DNA of 64,000 nt from Gentiana macrophylla (GCA_026214975.1 CM047814.1:23139058-23203057), one strand, 5' to 3'. Positions 1-11,891 are shown, numbered from the stretch's first letter. The notes: a model not told the origin generated them from the sequence alone. Program-made: numbers and translations.

Positions 1-258
1 AATTTCCGGACTTTTGCCAGAATTGTACACTTTCATGTTCATACGCGAAACGACTTCATCTTTTAGCTCAGTATCGGGAAATTTAGAAGTGACTTACCAG
101 GTGTTCGACGGTTTGCGCCAAAGCGACTCACATGTAGTTTAATATTTAACGCGTACAAATTCCGTGACAAATAAAGTTGTTGTCAGTCATATGAGTTTTG
201 GTGACAAATATACTAACGTCGCGACTTAAACCTTTAGCGTCGCTGCATAAGCAACAAA
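1..258. other. Flank left of the LARD insertion, no gene seen
   Basis: No coding segment of note. Words such as GTGACAAATA and CGTCGC recur here and again at 5,993-6,060, so this is probably the left half of a target repeat that the LARD split. Confidence 0.4.
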
Positions 259-263
259 CGTCG

Positions 264-1832
264 TGTTGAGAAGATTTTGCATCATTTAAACAAAAGAAAA
301 TTTATAAACCCATACTTAGATGCAAAACTAACTCCTAACCGCCAAACACCGGGTAGTTGATAGTATAGCGAGATAAGTAAAGGGGTCGATCCACGAGGGG
401 AATTGGGGACGTTGAATCTAATTTCATTAATCTTTCCAATTGTTACTACTAGTTATTACTAAATCTAAACTAAAGCGGAAGATAAACTGGACAGAGGATT
501 TTTAGTCCAAAGCCAGGAAGGATAAAAACGATAAAAACGAAATAAAGCTACTAACTATGAAATAAATAAACGAAGATGATCATGGTGGATAAACAGTTGA
601 ACAAACAAAATCATCCTATCCAACAAATCCTCTATCTCCTCTCTAAGATAATCTCATGATGATTAACTAAAGATGTGGTTCACCTCACAAAGGTATGAAT
701 CCTACTTTCGTAGTAATTCGCCTATCAATCTCATCATCTTTCGATCTATAGAGATTAACGCATACAAAACGAGGTGTAAGATCTTTCAATCTAAAAACCT
801 AGATAATCAACCTATCAACTTTCGTTATGTCAAGGTTAAAAATCACATCTTTTCTATGGTGATCTACGGTTTAACAAGACTCTCATCAAATTAAACATCA
901 ACAAGCAACGATCTTTCGATATGCATTGCAATGACAAATAAACATAGAAAAGATACACCTTTAGATAAAGATCATACAAACAAACTTAGATTAAAGAATA
1001 GAAAAACTCGATGAAAAGGGTTCAAAAGCTTGAACATGCTCACTTTCAAAAATCAACAAAACAAAGAATAAAAAGAGAAGAAATTAAAGCATCTAATCTA
1101 ACCGGATCACCCGAGCACAAGGCTCGGGTGACCGCCTTAAAGCTCCTGAAAAGATCTGCGTCGCTCCGAGTGTTTTACGATGTAAAATGTCGAATAATCA
1201 ATCCTTAATGGGTTTGGGATCTGCTTTGGTATTTATAGGAAATCGATGGCGAGAGATCTTGAACTCCGCCAGAGTTTGAACTCCAGTTCGAGCATGTAGA
1301 ACGCCGATTCAATTCGAAACGCCGATTCAACTTGATTCTCGCTTGATTTACATACTCTTTGAATGCCTCTGAACGCCAGTTTCAAATGTTGAACGCCAGT
1401 TCAAACTCCAGAACGCCAGTTTGAGCTTTTGAACTCCAGTTCCGCCTGTGCTGAGCTAATCCGATGATTCTTATCCAATATCTCTTAACAACCCATCCTT
1501 ATCCTTTTGTAACAGACCTTATCTCTTGGATATTCTAGATGATTCATGACTTGTCCTCCTTGATCTTATCCTTTTGCCACTTGTCAATTCCAAACTTCAA
1601 CACTTGTGAGCTCCTAATTAATCAATGAATAACACCAAAATGTAATACAATTCCAAATTAATAATAAATCATCAATTAAGCACAAAATTCATTACATTTT
1701 GAAATTAACTCATTAAAAATATCATTTGCTCAATATTTAAATATAAAGCTTGATTTCTATGAAAATCATAAGAATATGGGGAAAATTGATATAAAATATA
1801 TCGTTAAAAATCGTATAATTTGACCCTGAACA
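264..1832 (-). repeat. 3' LTR of the LARD
   Basis: The 1,569-bp direct repeat matches 4,434-5,992 along its whole length. Most differences are 1-3 base indels clustered around CAG, CTG and CG words near 1,160-1,450. The short ORF at 673-894 is duplicated at 4,838-5,059 because it lies in the repeat; it is not a gene. Confidence 0.9.
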
Positions 1833-1844
1833 ACTCCCCCACAC
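1833..1844 (-). other. Polypurine tract of the LARD
   Basis: On the minus strand it reads AGTGTGGGGGAGT and ends directly against the 3' LTR, as expected for the plus-strand DNA primer. Confidence 0.7.
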
Positions 1845-4412
1845 TTAAACTTTTGTTCGTCCCGAACAAAACAATACATAAGCATCGCTCGAGACAAATA
1901 AACATCTTAGCAAATATAAAACATATTCAATACTTTAGAGGTTCACCCAAGTGTGTGTATGCATAGCCATAATAAATTTCCACCCAATCCACACTTGAAA
2001 TTGATTCAAGCAAAACTAGCTAATACCCCCTCGTAGACTAGCAATAAATGACACTCATAAGATGCACCCTACAAACGTGACATATCCCGAAAAGAATGAT
2101 AGATTGAATCTAGGACCTTTCTGAAATACTCAGAGGATAGTCCCTACAGCATATCTATCAGTTTATACTGGGATAAGATATACGCAAACTGAGTCTTATA
2201 TTCAATTCATACCAATATCTTAGTTGATTTGACTTATTCACTTAAACACACATTAGAATGAGTTGCCCTCTCAGCGAGAATAGGACATTTCGAGATAATA
2301 CCCTACCTTACTCCAATCATAAGGCGACTCTTTCTAGTCAGTCGTGAGCTTTAGTCATCATGGTGGAATAGGACATTTCGAGATAATACCCTATCGCACT
2401 CAAATCATCGACTAGCTTTCGACACACACAAATAATTCAATTAAATCAACTTCTTATTTGACATTAGCTACGCTTACTTATCACATTCAAACTTAAGATA
2501 TTCACGATGATGACATACTTGGATCTAGATACAAACTATCATAATTATCACGATATATACGTAGCACTAAGCACATGACTTATAAGAAAATCAACAATCA
2601 CTAATCCAAACGGGGTATAACTTTATAAAAAGCTCATCATCTACTATGGCACGTGAAAAATAGGTTGGGTGAAACATCTAAATTACTAAATATGCAATAT
2701 AAAGCATCAATGATATAAACTCAAACAAAGACATGCATTTGTTCACTCGACAAAAACAAAAATTTTGAAAAATTTAGCATTTTTCATAGAAATATGACTA
2801 ATATGGCAAAAGAATGTAGATACTAATCCTTTCCCCACACTTAGATTGCAACTTGTCCTCAAGTTGTACAGAAATAAAAAGTTTAGAACTTAGTGATTGT
2901 ATTTCCAAGTCGGCAGTCGGAAAGAACCCCAAGAACCAAAATTGCTTGACTATCCTTGAAATGTGGAGCATCACAGATCCAAGTAAGCTTGAATAGATCG
3001 GTAGACTTGTGGAGCATCACAGAATACCGACATCGACGTGAAAGCGCACACAATTTATCAAAAGTGTCCTGCGTACTTGATCAATTGCAAAAGAGTCTAC
3101 GGGAAAAAGAATTATACATTGAAAACACAAGGAGAATAAATCATAGAGATGTTTGATTAAGCTCGAGATAAGGATGGAACATATACATGGACATTGCAAA
3201 ATAGTAGGCTAGGTGCAACTACATTACAATGCAAACTACATGATATGTAATCCTAATAAAAGAAAACGCAAAGCAGGCTCAGTGAAGCGAGTTGTGAAGA
3301 CAACCCTACAAAGACTACGGCCTTAAAGAAAAGAAAACAATGCAACTAGATGACATGCAACTAAATGAGATGCAGAAATAAAAGAAAATAAAAGAAAGAG
3401 AACTAGCCCACTCATTTGCAACATGACATGTATAAAATAAACGTCTACCAAATAATGACAGGTTACGATAAACGACAGTGCTGTCCATTACAATGCAGTG
3501 TAGACGCGCCTTAAGACTCATCAAAAGTGATAGCATTATGGAAAACCAACAGTTAGCTATACTAAACAGATATAACTCATAAGACGCGATGGTAGCATAC
3601 GGAAAAAGCGGCGGTAGCTACCCATATGAGTTACAAAATAACAAGAAAGCACATAAGTCTCAAAGCTTAAAAGATTCATCACGGTATGTATGTAGCATAC
3701 GAAACCGACATTAGCTACTAATAACAATAAGACCGATTATAGCTTACGAGAACCGATAGATCCACTATAACTTGCATAGATGAATCAATTATTTAACATG
3801 GATTCGTAGATGGGGAGATAAACATGCAAATTCAGGACATCTACGTAAAAATAAAAAACCACATAAGCTCATATTAAAAACATCCAAGTCAAATAAAGCG
3901 TTATAAATCAAGACAGAAGAAATTGGAACCTGGACTCGAGGGTTGGGCGCCCGTCCAACTATTTGAACGTCGCGCTCCATCTTTCAAGACGGGCGCTCAA
4001 TTGAAAATTTCACACTGAACGGGCGTTTGAAACTCAACCAGGCGTTCCACTGCATATTATAAACTTGGACGGGCGTTCGGATGCCTTGAACGCCGTCCAT
4101 TTCCAAAAATGCACAGAGATAGGCGGGAAAAATAACAAAGAACCCAAAACTAATCATAAACTCAACACACATATAGCACAGCATAACACCACGCAGATAA
4201 ATTTTTAGCACAGGGTCGATTAGAAATCACCTAAACACATAATTCACGTTGAACAAATTGAGTAAAAAAACTTTTGCACATTCTTAACCAAACGGTCATC
4301 AAACACGGCAAAAATAAAAACTCTCAATTCAATTAACGCTACTTTTATTGAAAGAAAGAAAACGTAACAAAATCGAGAAATTAACTCAAGTAGATTCAAC
4401 AAAACACCAACT
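1845..4412 (-). other. Non-coding interior of the LARD
   Basis: About 2.6 kb without retroviral-type domains; the longest ORFs are about 75 codons and match nothing recognisable. At 3,930-4,110 the word GGGCG(T/C)(T/C)C and the phrase GAACG recur several times, resembling the GAACGCC(A)G repeats inside the LTRs (1,260-1,450 and 5,425-5,600). Around 2,836-2,870 a phrase similar to the PPT-adjacent leader (cccacactta...gtcctcaagttg) appears. Confidence 0.6.
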
Positions 4413-4429
4413 CCCCTGCAACGGCGCCA
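4413..4429 (-). other. Primer binding site of the LARD (tRNA-Asp type)
   Basis: The minus strand reads TGGCGCCGTTGCAGGGG, complementary except for one base to the 3' end of plant tRNA-Asp (established for Athila-type elements). It is separated from the 5' LTR by 4 bases. Confidence 0.75.
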
Positions 4430-4433
4430 CTTT

Positions 4434-5992
4434 TGTTGAGAAGATTTTGCATCATTTAAACAAAAGAAAATTTATAAACCCATACTTAGATGCAAAACTA
4501 ACTCCTAACCGCCAAACACCGGGTAGTTGATAGTATAAGCGAGATAAGTAAGGGTCGATCCACGAGGGAATCGGGACGTTGAATCTAATTTCATTAATCT
4601 TTCCAATTGTTACTACTAGTTATTACTAAATCTAAACTAAAGCGGAAGATAAATCGACAGAGGATTTTTAGTCCAAAGCCAGGAAGGATAAAAGCGATAA
4701 AACGAAATAAAGCTACTAACTATGAAATAAATAAACGAAGATGATCATGGTGGATAAACAGTTGAACAAACAAAATCATCCTATCCAACAAATCCTCTAT
4801 CTCCTCTCTAAGATAATCTCATGATGATTAACTAAAGATGTGGTTCACCTCACAAAGGTATGAATCCTACTTTAGTAGTAATTCGCCTATCAATCTCATC
4901 ATCTTTCGATCTATAGAGATTAACGCATACAAAACGAGGTGTAAGATCTTTCAATCTAAAAACCTAGATAATCAACCTATCAACTTTCGTTATGTCAAGG
5001 TTAAAAATCACATCTTTTCTATGGTGATCTACGGTTTAACAAGACTCTCATCAAATTAAACATCAACAAGCAACGATCTTTCGATATGCATTGCAATGAC
5101 AAATAAACATAGAAAAGATACACCTTTAGATAAAGATCATACAAACAAACTTAGATTAAAGAATAGAAAAACCTGATGAAAAGGGTTCAAAAGCTTGAAC
5201 ATGCTCAGCCCCAAAAATCAGCAAAACAGTAACAAAAAGAGAAGAAATTAAAGCATCTAATCTAACCCGGATCACCCGAGCACAAGGCTCGGGTGACCGG
5301 CCTTGAAAGCTCCCAGAAAAGACTGCGGCTGCTCTGAGTGTTTTCTGATGTAAAATGTCGAATAATCAATCCTTAATGGGTTTGGGATCTGCTGGTATTT
5401 ATAGGAAATCAGTGGCAGAGATCTTGAACTCCGCCGAGTTTGAACTCCGGTTCAGGCATGTAGAAACGCCAGCTTCGAATTCGTAACGCCGATTCAACTT
5501 GATTCTGCTTGATTTACGCACTTTTGAATGCCTCAACGCTGATTTCAAATGTTGAACGCCGCCAAAACTCCGTAACGCCATTTGAGCTTTTGAACTCCGA
5601 TTCCGCTGTGTCTTGAGCTAATCCGATGATTCTTATCCAATATCTCTTAACAACCCATCCTTATCCTTTGTAATGAGACTTATCTCTTGGATATTCTGAT
5701 GATTCATGACTTGTCCTCCTTGATCTTATCCTTTTGCCACTTGTCAATTCCAAACTTCAACACTTGTGAGCTCCTAATTAATCAATGAATAACACCAAAA
5801 TGTAATACAATTCCAAATTAATAATAAATCATCAATTAAGCACAAAATTCATTACATTTTGAAATTAACTCATTAAAAATATCATTTGCTCAATATTTAA
5901 ATATAAAGCTTGATTTCTATGAAAATCATAAGAATATGGGGAAAATTGATATAAAATATATCGTTAAAAATCGTATAATTTGACCCTGAACA
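4434..5992 (-). repeat. 5' LTR of the LARD
   Basis: Partner of 264-1,832. On the minus strand it starts TGTTCAGGG and ends CTCAACA; the outer boundary is fixed by CGTCG at 5,993-5,997. Confidence 0.9.
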
Positions 5993-5997
5993 CGTCG

Positions 5998-6364
5998 CAA
6001 CAGTTTTTTATCACGAGAACTTTTAGCAACGGAAATTGATAGTTTTTGTGACGGTTTATTTCAAGAAAAGAGCTCATTTCTGCGGTGATTGAAATAAAAG
6101 AAGACTCATACATATGTCTGAACATAATTTCGAGCTCACAACCAGCATTTTAATACAATAAAATTATATTTTTACGGATTAGTAAATCACTAGAGAACAC
6201 TTGTTTGCTTGGGGTTACGATTCTTCTAATTTAAAGAGATAATCATGAAGAGATCTTATATGATTTTCTAATTAAGGTTAATTACCTAAAATTAGGATTT
6301 CGATTGGAATTAGATTGAAACAAGTAATAAAGACATTACTTGTGAAAATGGTTACTCATACTCG
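5998..6364. other. No gene seen
   Basis: AT-rich sequence; the first 60 bases continue the target repeat split by the LARD. No ORF, RNA gene or clear repeat boundary. Confidence 0.4.
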
Positions 6365-7103
6365 GTGGCGGATCCAATAATTTGTTTTTTCAGCCAAAAG
6401 TCAGTCAGTCCCAAAACTACATTTTAATAGTAAAACTATATTTTTAACAATAAATTTACATTGTTTTAATACTAAAAATCCATGAGATCTCAATGGCATT
6501 CATACATGACCACCTCGGTAAGGCCGTCCCTACTCATATTATACTTACCATTGTGTTGTGTGTATATGTTGTGTATCAAGGGTTGACTTAATACAAAAGG
6601 GAGGAAAGAATTGGTAGTCCATATATGTATGTTATAGTTATACATTAAGGTATGCCAAGTTGTCAGCAAAAAGGGAGCCCAAGAGTTATTGTAGGGAAAT
6701 AACGAGTTAAACATAACGAAATTCAAAATTTTATTTGCTTTCGACAAGACCGACTTTGATTTATTCTAACGAACGAGAGGAAAAAATATCGAAGCTTTAA
6801 CTCCCGGTTGACTGTCTTTGGAAATATCTAAGTGTCCGGTCCTTAACGGTGATCCACATGAACAAACCCCGGAATCTGTATCGGAGCGCCACTCAAAGAG
6901 TGCGGTTGCTAGACTATCTTTTCTCCAGTATAGTAGTAATTCTTCTAACCAGTTGAGCTAAATAAGAAATTACACTAGAATTTATGCAAAATAATATACA
7001 TACATGATCTTTAATACTATTAGAGGGTATTTTAGTAAGAATGCTGAAAAGTTGAGTGGGGGCCGTGCACCCCCCTTTTTGTACATTGGGTCCGTCCCTG
7101 GGT
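6365..7103. mobile_element. Possible degenerate DNA transposon or SINE-bearing repeat
   Basis: The left side begins GGTGGCGGATCCA and the right end, reversed, reads CAGGGACGGACCCA, a weak terminal inverted repeat. Inside, the minus strand around 6,925-6,965 carries TAGCTCAACTGGTTAG, resembling a tRNA A box, with only a degenerate B-box candidate (GGGGTTTGTTC near 6,860-6,875). No transposase. The boundaries are uncertain. Confidence 0.3.
7046..7102 (-). repeat. Terminal segment of a dispersed repeat; inverted copy at 49,023-49,079
   Basis: The segment contains GAGTGGGGGCCGTGCACCCC and GGGTCCGTCCCTGG. The reverse complement of 49,023-49,079 has the same words in the same order, so the two are opposite-strand copies of one transposon end. 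Confidence 0.65.
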
Positions 7104-7347
7104 GCCATCATTTAGAAGAAAACCCCAAGTTTTCTCTCTTATGTTATGTTATGAGAGAAAAACAGTTATTTTGCCTTTTATAGGCAAAAATGACACCCCA
7201 CCTAGTTTTAGATCTAGAGTAGAAGAAAATATTTTCTTTGTGTAAGAGCAATTGTAATGACTTCAAAATAAAAGTCATCTATATAAAATTCAATGATTTT
7301 AAAAGGGGTTAGAATTCGTATGATGTTGTAATAGCTCTAAAATAGAT

Positions 7348-7610
7348 TCAAAAATGAATGATGCCTATTTTAATTAAGGGTTTATTGTTAAAAAGGACAA
7401 TTTGAACATAGAAATATGCAAAGAGGACAGTGAAATTTTTTTTCGGGTAAAAACGACATGTTCTTATTCCACTGTGATAGTGAAACATTGGATTTGAGGT
7501 CAGTTTCAATGCAACAAACAGTGGATTTGGGGTTATGAACAGTGGATTTGTCCTTATCACCCAATTTATACATTCCACTGTCCTGATTCCCATTTACCCA
7601 TCTTTTTTGT
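7348..7610 (+). repeat. Dispersed repeat; inverted diverged copy near 57,790-58,030
   Basis: Shared phrases include GGTAAAAACGACAT, AGTGAAACATT, GGATTTGGGGTTATGAACA and GGATTTGTCCTTATCAC; all occur in reversed order and complement near 57,840-58,020. No coding function; overlapping minus-strand ORFs of 61 and 81 codons are chance. Confidence 0.65.
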
Positions 7611-7689
7611 CCTTTTAAACCACTCTCCCTTTAATTAATTTCCTTAATCTTATTAAGGAACCGATCTCCTAGCAATTTCCGTGGGGTGG

Positions 7690-7984
7690 CGGGAAATTAT
7701 TTTTTCAATTGTTTTTGTGGCACCAGAATAAAAGCGTTGCAAAAACTATTTTTTTTTCTCTTCTGATTTTATTTATTTATTTATAGTTATTTGCTTTTGC
7801 CGCGGTGTGACACCGTGACAATAGATTTTAAATTTTTACCGTGGTGTGGCGAAAGGCGTGGCAAGAACTTTTTGACACATAGTTGCTTGTCACGGGTGAC
7901 ACAAAAATAATAGATGTCACAATAGGTCTATTGTGTTTTTTGTGGCTCATTGCTTCCGCGGCAAAGCTAGAATTTTTAGTGGTG
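7690..7984. mobile_element. CACTA-like transposon end (partial)
   Basis: The right edge reversed reads CACCACTAAAAATTCTAGC, close to CACTA-type ends, and the adjoining sequence is full of short GTGTGGC, GTGACA and GCGGCAA words like CACTA subterminal repeats. The other end and a transposase are not seen. Confidence 0.35.
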
Positions 7985-8240
7985 AGGCAAAGACAACGGT
8001 TATAGTTCCGATCAAGGAAAATGATGCCTTAAACGATCTTAAGCTCGTTAGCATCACAAACAATTCAACAACAGTTAATTAAGAATTTTGACAAGTAACA
8101 ACTCGAGGTATAGTTTGGATTCAAGGTTTTTTTTTTTTTTTTTTGAAAGGTGGATTCAAGTTTTAGTTCTTCGTTGCCAAACCATGATGGCACAACCCAT
8201 ACTCTTGCAAGATGAAAAAGAAAACGGAGGAAAGTACATA

Positions 8241-8730
8241 TGTAACGCCCCCGGGCCTGGTAGCGCTAAATGAGTCATAAATGGTCCGGTCAATTGCTTA
8301 GGCCGCCGTCCTCACTTGGTCTAAAAGGTCTAACCCGAGTTGAGAAGATATTTTATGTCTCACACTTATATGGATGTGAGCTTTCTGCTAATTTCCCGAT
8401 GTGGGATTTTACATTCTCACCCTTTAGAGGGGTCGACGTCCTCGCCAGACGGCCAAGATCGCCCTGGATCGCCCATACCGAGGCAACTACACCATCTTTC
8501 TAATACGGTGTGGGCGCTTAGGGCCGTCGATAGTCGGCTCGATACCATTCTCATAACGCCCCTGCACTCCGGGATGGTAGCGCTTAAATGAGTCATAAAT
8601 GGTCCGGTCAATCGCTTAGCCGCCGTCCTCGCTTGGTCTAAAAGGGCTAACCCGAGTTGACAAGATATTTTATGTCTCACACTTATATGGAGGTGAGCTT
8701 TCTGCTAATTTCCCGATGTGGGATTTTACA
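8241..8730 (-). mobile_element. TRIM: miniature LTR retrotransposon of 490 bp
   Basis: Direct repeats at 8,241-8,413 and 8,552-8,730 share GGTAGCGCT, ATGGTCCGGTCAAT, CTTGGTCTAAAAG and the end CGATGTGGGATTTTACA. The flanking duplication is ACATA (8,236-8,240 and 8,731-8,735). The 138-bp interior ends against the right LTR with a tRNA-Met-type primer site on the minus strand (TGGTATCGAGCC, about 8,535-8,546), so the element points left. The left LTR starts TGTAACGCC while the right starts CATAACGCC, a changed terminus. No coding capacity is expected for a TRIM; the ORFs of 77-87 codons here are incidental. Confidence 0.88.
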
Positions 8731-8735
8731 ACATA

Positions 8736-9394
8736 CGGGGAGACTTGGACGTACTGTGAGCTATATATAATATATATATTCCATCATCAATGAGAAAATA
8801 TTAAACGTATCGTTTTCTTATAACCATTACTAGTGTGGTTTGGGCCTTGCACCGCAAGGCCCTTATAATGCCCTCGGTATACAAACATTGCTTGAAAGTA
8901 AATATTAAAATATAAGACATAAAACTTGGTTTGGGTAATACATTTTGGATATGACTTAACCACAGTTTTTTTTTTTCATTTTTCTCACAGATTTTAGAAT
9001 ATAACACATGCATATACGGTCTTAGTTTGGTAAAGATTAAAAGTTGCTTACAACATAGTTTCTGCGTTTTGCGGTTTTGTGTTGGCTTTTTTGGCTATAT
9101 TTTTGTGATGTTTCTTACAGTCATCTTATGCAACTATCTGCTATTGAAATTGAAAGGGAGTATCGTGAGGAACAAAAACAGAATAGACGCTTTATTATTA
9201 TAATAAAAATTGTAAATACAATATATTTTATCAATATCAATTTGGCAGAAATTTAAATAATTAATTAGATTTTTAATTAGTTATTTTACCAATTTGTTTG
9301 GTTAATAATATAATAAATTAATTTAATTATTCATTACACTTTTTATTGGCTGTTGATTGAATGAAATAAAAATCTGATCTGCCATTTTTTTTGT
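8736..9394. other. No gene seen
   Basis: AT-rich sequence with no sustained ORF. The 70-codon minus-strand ORF at 8,801-9,013 has no recognisable features. Confidence 0.4.
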
Positions 9395-9738
9395 GAGGCC
9401 ATGTTTCACAAAAGTCTGGCCCAACCCTCTTAACACCCTTTGACCCGAGGTTTTTTTTTTTATTTATCAAAATCCCCTAAACTTGATTCGATTACTTATT
9501 TCTTAGCTGAATTTTCTAAAACCCTATTCTTCCATCTCATTGCCGCTTCATCCGGTTGTTCCCCACATTCAATGCCAATCCTTTCGATTCTCAGTAAAAT
9601 CCGGCGGCTTGTCCATTTCCTTCCTTATTCCAATGATTTCGAGCAATGAATGTTTGATTAAATCTGATCCGCCATTTTTTTTTGTGAGGCCATGTTTCAA
9701 CTAAGTCTGGCCCAACTCTTTTAACACCCTTTAATGAA
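9384..9738 (+). repeat. Local direct duplication (about 75 bp, copies 285 bp apart)
   Basis: Copies at about 9,373-9,442 and 9,660-9,735 share TGTGAGGCCATGTTTCA, AGTCTGGCCCAAC and TTAACACCCTTT. The spacer holds an unrecognised 69-codon ORF (9,440-9,649). Confidence 0.6.
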
Positions 9739-9781
9739 AAAAAAAACCAAAAAAAAAAATCTTAAGACTTGCTTGAAGTCC

Positions 9782-9790
9782 TTATAAATA
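9782..9790 (+). promoter_or_regulatory. TATA-box candidate for the exon at 9,866
   Basis: TTATAAATA lies about 75 bases upstream of the ATG at 9,866, a normal distance for a plant gene with a short leader. Confidence 0.35.
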
Positions 9791-9865
9791 CACATGCTCA
9801 TTCATTATAATCACATTTTTTTTCTTGGATGTCCAAACGCTCCTCACTTTCCATGCTTGTGAAGA

Positions 9866-9956
9866 ATGTCTCTCTCGATTTTCATGTCATCACGTCTTAG
9901 AGTTTTGGCTATCATTACAGCGGTGGTCCTCTTCTTCATGTTCTTTACCTGCACAG
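9866..9956 (+). pseudogene. Orphan first exon encoding a signal peptide
   Basis: The exon reads from ATG for 30 codons: a short basic stretch (S-S-R-L-R) followed by about 17 hydrophobic residues, the form of a secretory signal peptide. It ends CACAG followed at once by GTAAGAA, a strong plant donor site. This layout, signal peptide on exon 1 followed by an intron, is usual in small secreted cysteine-rich peptide genes (defensin-like and others). No second exon with a cysteine pattern was found in the next 700 bases, which turn into A-rich and repetitive sequence, so it is either a remnant or a gene with a distant second exon. Family unknown. Confidence 0.35.
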
Positions 9957-10680
9957 GTAAGAACAATATCTTATATATTCAAGATTCTACTTTGTATTTT
10001 ATTCAAATGTACATATGTATGTATTTTTATTTTAAATTTTGTACCATAATAGTCTTGTAGTAGAAGACTTATCTATCAACGTGATAGAGAATTTAAAAGG
10101 GTATATATGTATATGTACAAGCGTAAATTGGGCTAAACCATTTTAATTTCTTTTTCTGGACTGAGCCGATGAAAAGTTAAAAAAAATAAATAAAAGAACC
10201 AAAAAAACAATTAAAAAAAATTTAAAAAATATTTCTGGACCGGGCCTAAAAAAAATTAAAGAACAAAAAAAAATCTAGACCGGGCCGATAAACATTAAGA
10301 AAAAAAAAAAACTACCACCCTACGTAACAAAGAGTGAAAAAAAAAAATTCTACTTTGAAATACCATAAACAGTAAAAAAAAAGAGACCAATCATAAAAAA
10401 AAACACTTATCAAGACAAGGTTAACCCTCGTCTTCTTATATAATAGGTACACACCATGTTATCAATCAAACAATAGTGGTCGCCCTCAAATCCTTCTATA
10501 ATTTTTATATAGCCAATAGTTTTTGCCACTTGGCCTGACATGTGCACAATAGAAGCCATCAAAGTTGTTTGATATCCACTTAGTCTTTCTCTAGTTGTCA
10601 ATGTGCTTTTACGGAACCGTTGCTTTGAGGCATCAGATCTTGACTAAAGCAAGATATCCTATATTTTTCTAGCAAAGCTG
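9957..10680. other. Presumed intron/remnant sequence, A-rich
   Basis: Contains several A-tracts and a near-repeat of the phrase TGGACCGGGCC or TGGACTGAGCC (10,155-10,285). The 63-codon minus-strand ORF at 10,410-10,601 is unrecognised. Confidence 0.35.
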
Positions 10681-10857
10681 GATTCAGGGCCGTCCCTGAG
10701 CTTTTTTAGGCCCTAGGCTAAATATAATCAAAACGGGGTCTTTCGAATGATGCGAATAGGTTTTAAAAGATATGTCATATGTTTAGATTAATAAACTTAT
10801 TTAAATAAAAAAGAAAACCAGGACCTTAAAATTTGATTATTTGTCGAGAAACTCTGC

Positions 10858-10860
<3 letters not shown>
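10681..10860. repeat. Dispersed repeat fragment
   Basis: Begins near CAGGGCCGTCCCTGAG and continues TTAGGCCCTAGGC, a phrase typical of non-autonomous plant DNA transposons. The far end is not recognised. Confidence 0.35.

Positions 10861-10909
<49 letters not shown>
10861..10909. repeat. (AT)n microsatellite
   Basis: About 24 perfect AT units. Confidence 0.95.
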
Positions 10910-10912
<3 letters not shown>

Positions 10913-11017
10913 GCGCACATGAAAGAAAAGCAGTCAAAAAGTAGGGGTGGGATGCTTTAGGAAATTATGTAGAGTGTTACGTACGTGGTCATTTTGAAAT
11001 CCATTTATTGTTTAATA

Positions 11018-11291
11018 CTACCTTTGTCCCAAAATGTAAATTCATTTAGTTTTTTTATTTTGACTCATAATGTAAGTCAATTTAAATAACCAATGAAGCA
11101 TTTATTGCATTTTTCTTCTTTTACCCCCAATTTATTATCTATCCACCAACTTTTCACTACTCTCGCATTAATAATGGTGAAAGGGCATTTTAGATTTTTT
11201 CTTCAAAATTAATGATAAATAACCAATTTAACTAACTTTCTTAACATGTGTGAAAACACCAAAATGGATTTACATTTTGGGACGGAGATAG
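11018..11291. mobile_element. Stowaway-type MITE
   Basis: The left end CTACCTTTGTCCCAAAATG and the right end reversed CTATCTCCGTCCCAAAATG are terminal inverted repeats that continue for about 30 bases; both ends are flanked by TA (11,016-11,017 and 11,292-11,293). CTCCCTCCGTCCC-type ends with a TA target are the signature of Stowaway (Tc1/mariner) MITEs. Length about 274 bp, AT-rich, non-coding. Confidence 0.82.
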
Positions 11292-11293
11292 TA

Positions 11294-11730
11294 CGATATT
11301 AAAGATGATAAAAAGGAGCAATAGCCTTTTTCCATAAAAAAAAAATTGAAGGCTTTTCAGTGCAATTGGGATTAAATTTTTTTGGGAAGACAGATTTTTT
11401 TAATTGAGTTGGAGCAACAAAAATTGTTGGAATATATATTAAAAAAACCCTTTATTTAGGTTTAAAATGTAGTTGTAGACCCATTGCTGATGCTCTCGAA
11501 AGGGAAATTTTGGGTAGATGCGTCACTCACGTAGATGCGCATGTGAGATAAGACAATCGTAATCCATACAATACAGGTTTAAGTGCAGAATGAAATCGTG
11601 TGGATAGAAGTGTCTTGGCGTGAATGCTGCACTCACGCGTGAGTACACTATGCAAAAACTTCCCCTTGAGAAACTTTCTTCACATGAAAAGTGCGAAAAG
11701 GAGGGTCACGCTCACGTCTATAAAGTTAAA
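11294..11730. other. No gene seen
   Basis: Contains the near-palindromic phrase CACTCACGCGTGAGTAC at about 11,629-11,645 and related words (GTCACTCACGTAGATGC) but no ORF or repeat boundary. Confidence 0.35.
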
Positions 11731-11891
11731 CCATGACTAGCGGAAATTTTATTATGGTCCTGGACCAAATATGACTTGGTGATCCATGACCAATAGGAAA
11801 GCAACAAAACACACAAGGGCCCACCGTGTAAAATATAAATGCCATTAATTTACATTTTTACATTTCTTATAAGGATTTTTTCATTGGTGGA

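Larger units (their letters stand above)
264..5992 (-). mobile_element. Complete non-autonomous LTR retrotransposon (LARD type), Athila/Tat-like
   Basis: Two long direct repeats (264-1,832 and 4,434-5,992) begin TGTTGAGAAG and end CCCTGAACA on the plus strand and are flanked by the 5-bp duplication CGTCG (259-263 and 5,993-5,997). Orientation is minus: a site complementary to the 3' end of plant tRNA-Asp lies just inside the right LTR, and a purine-rich tract, read on the minus strand, lies just inside the left LTR. The 2.6-kb interior has no gag, protease, RT, RNase H or integrase in any frame. A large LTR element without coding capacity must be mobilised in trans by an autonomous relative. 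Athila/Tat affinity rests only on the primer site and LTR style. Confidence 0.88.

Noticed and set aside
673..894. 73-codon ORF repeated at 4,838-5,059
   Set aside because: Duplicated because it is in the LTR; no family or start context.
8270..8680. ORFs of 77-87 codons on both strands
   Set aside because: They lie inside the TRIM and follow its LTR duplication, not coding conservation.
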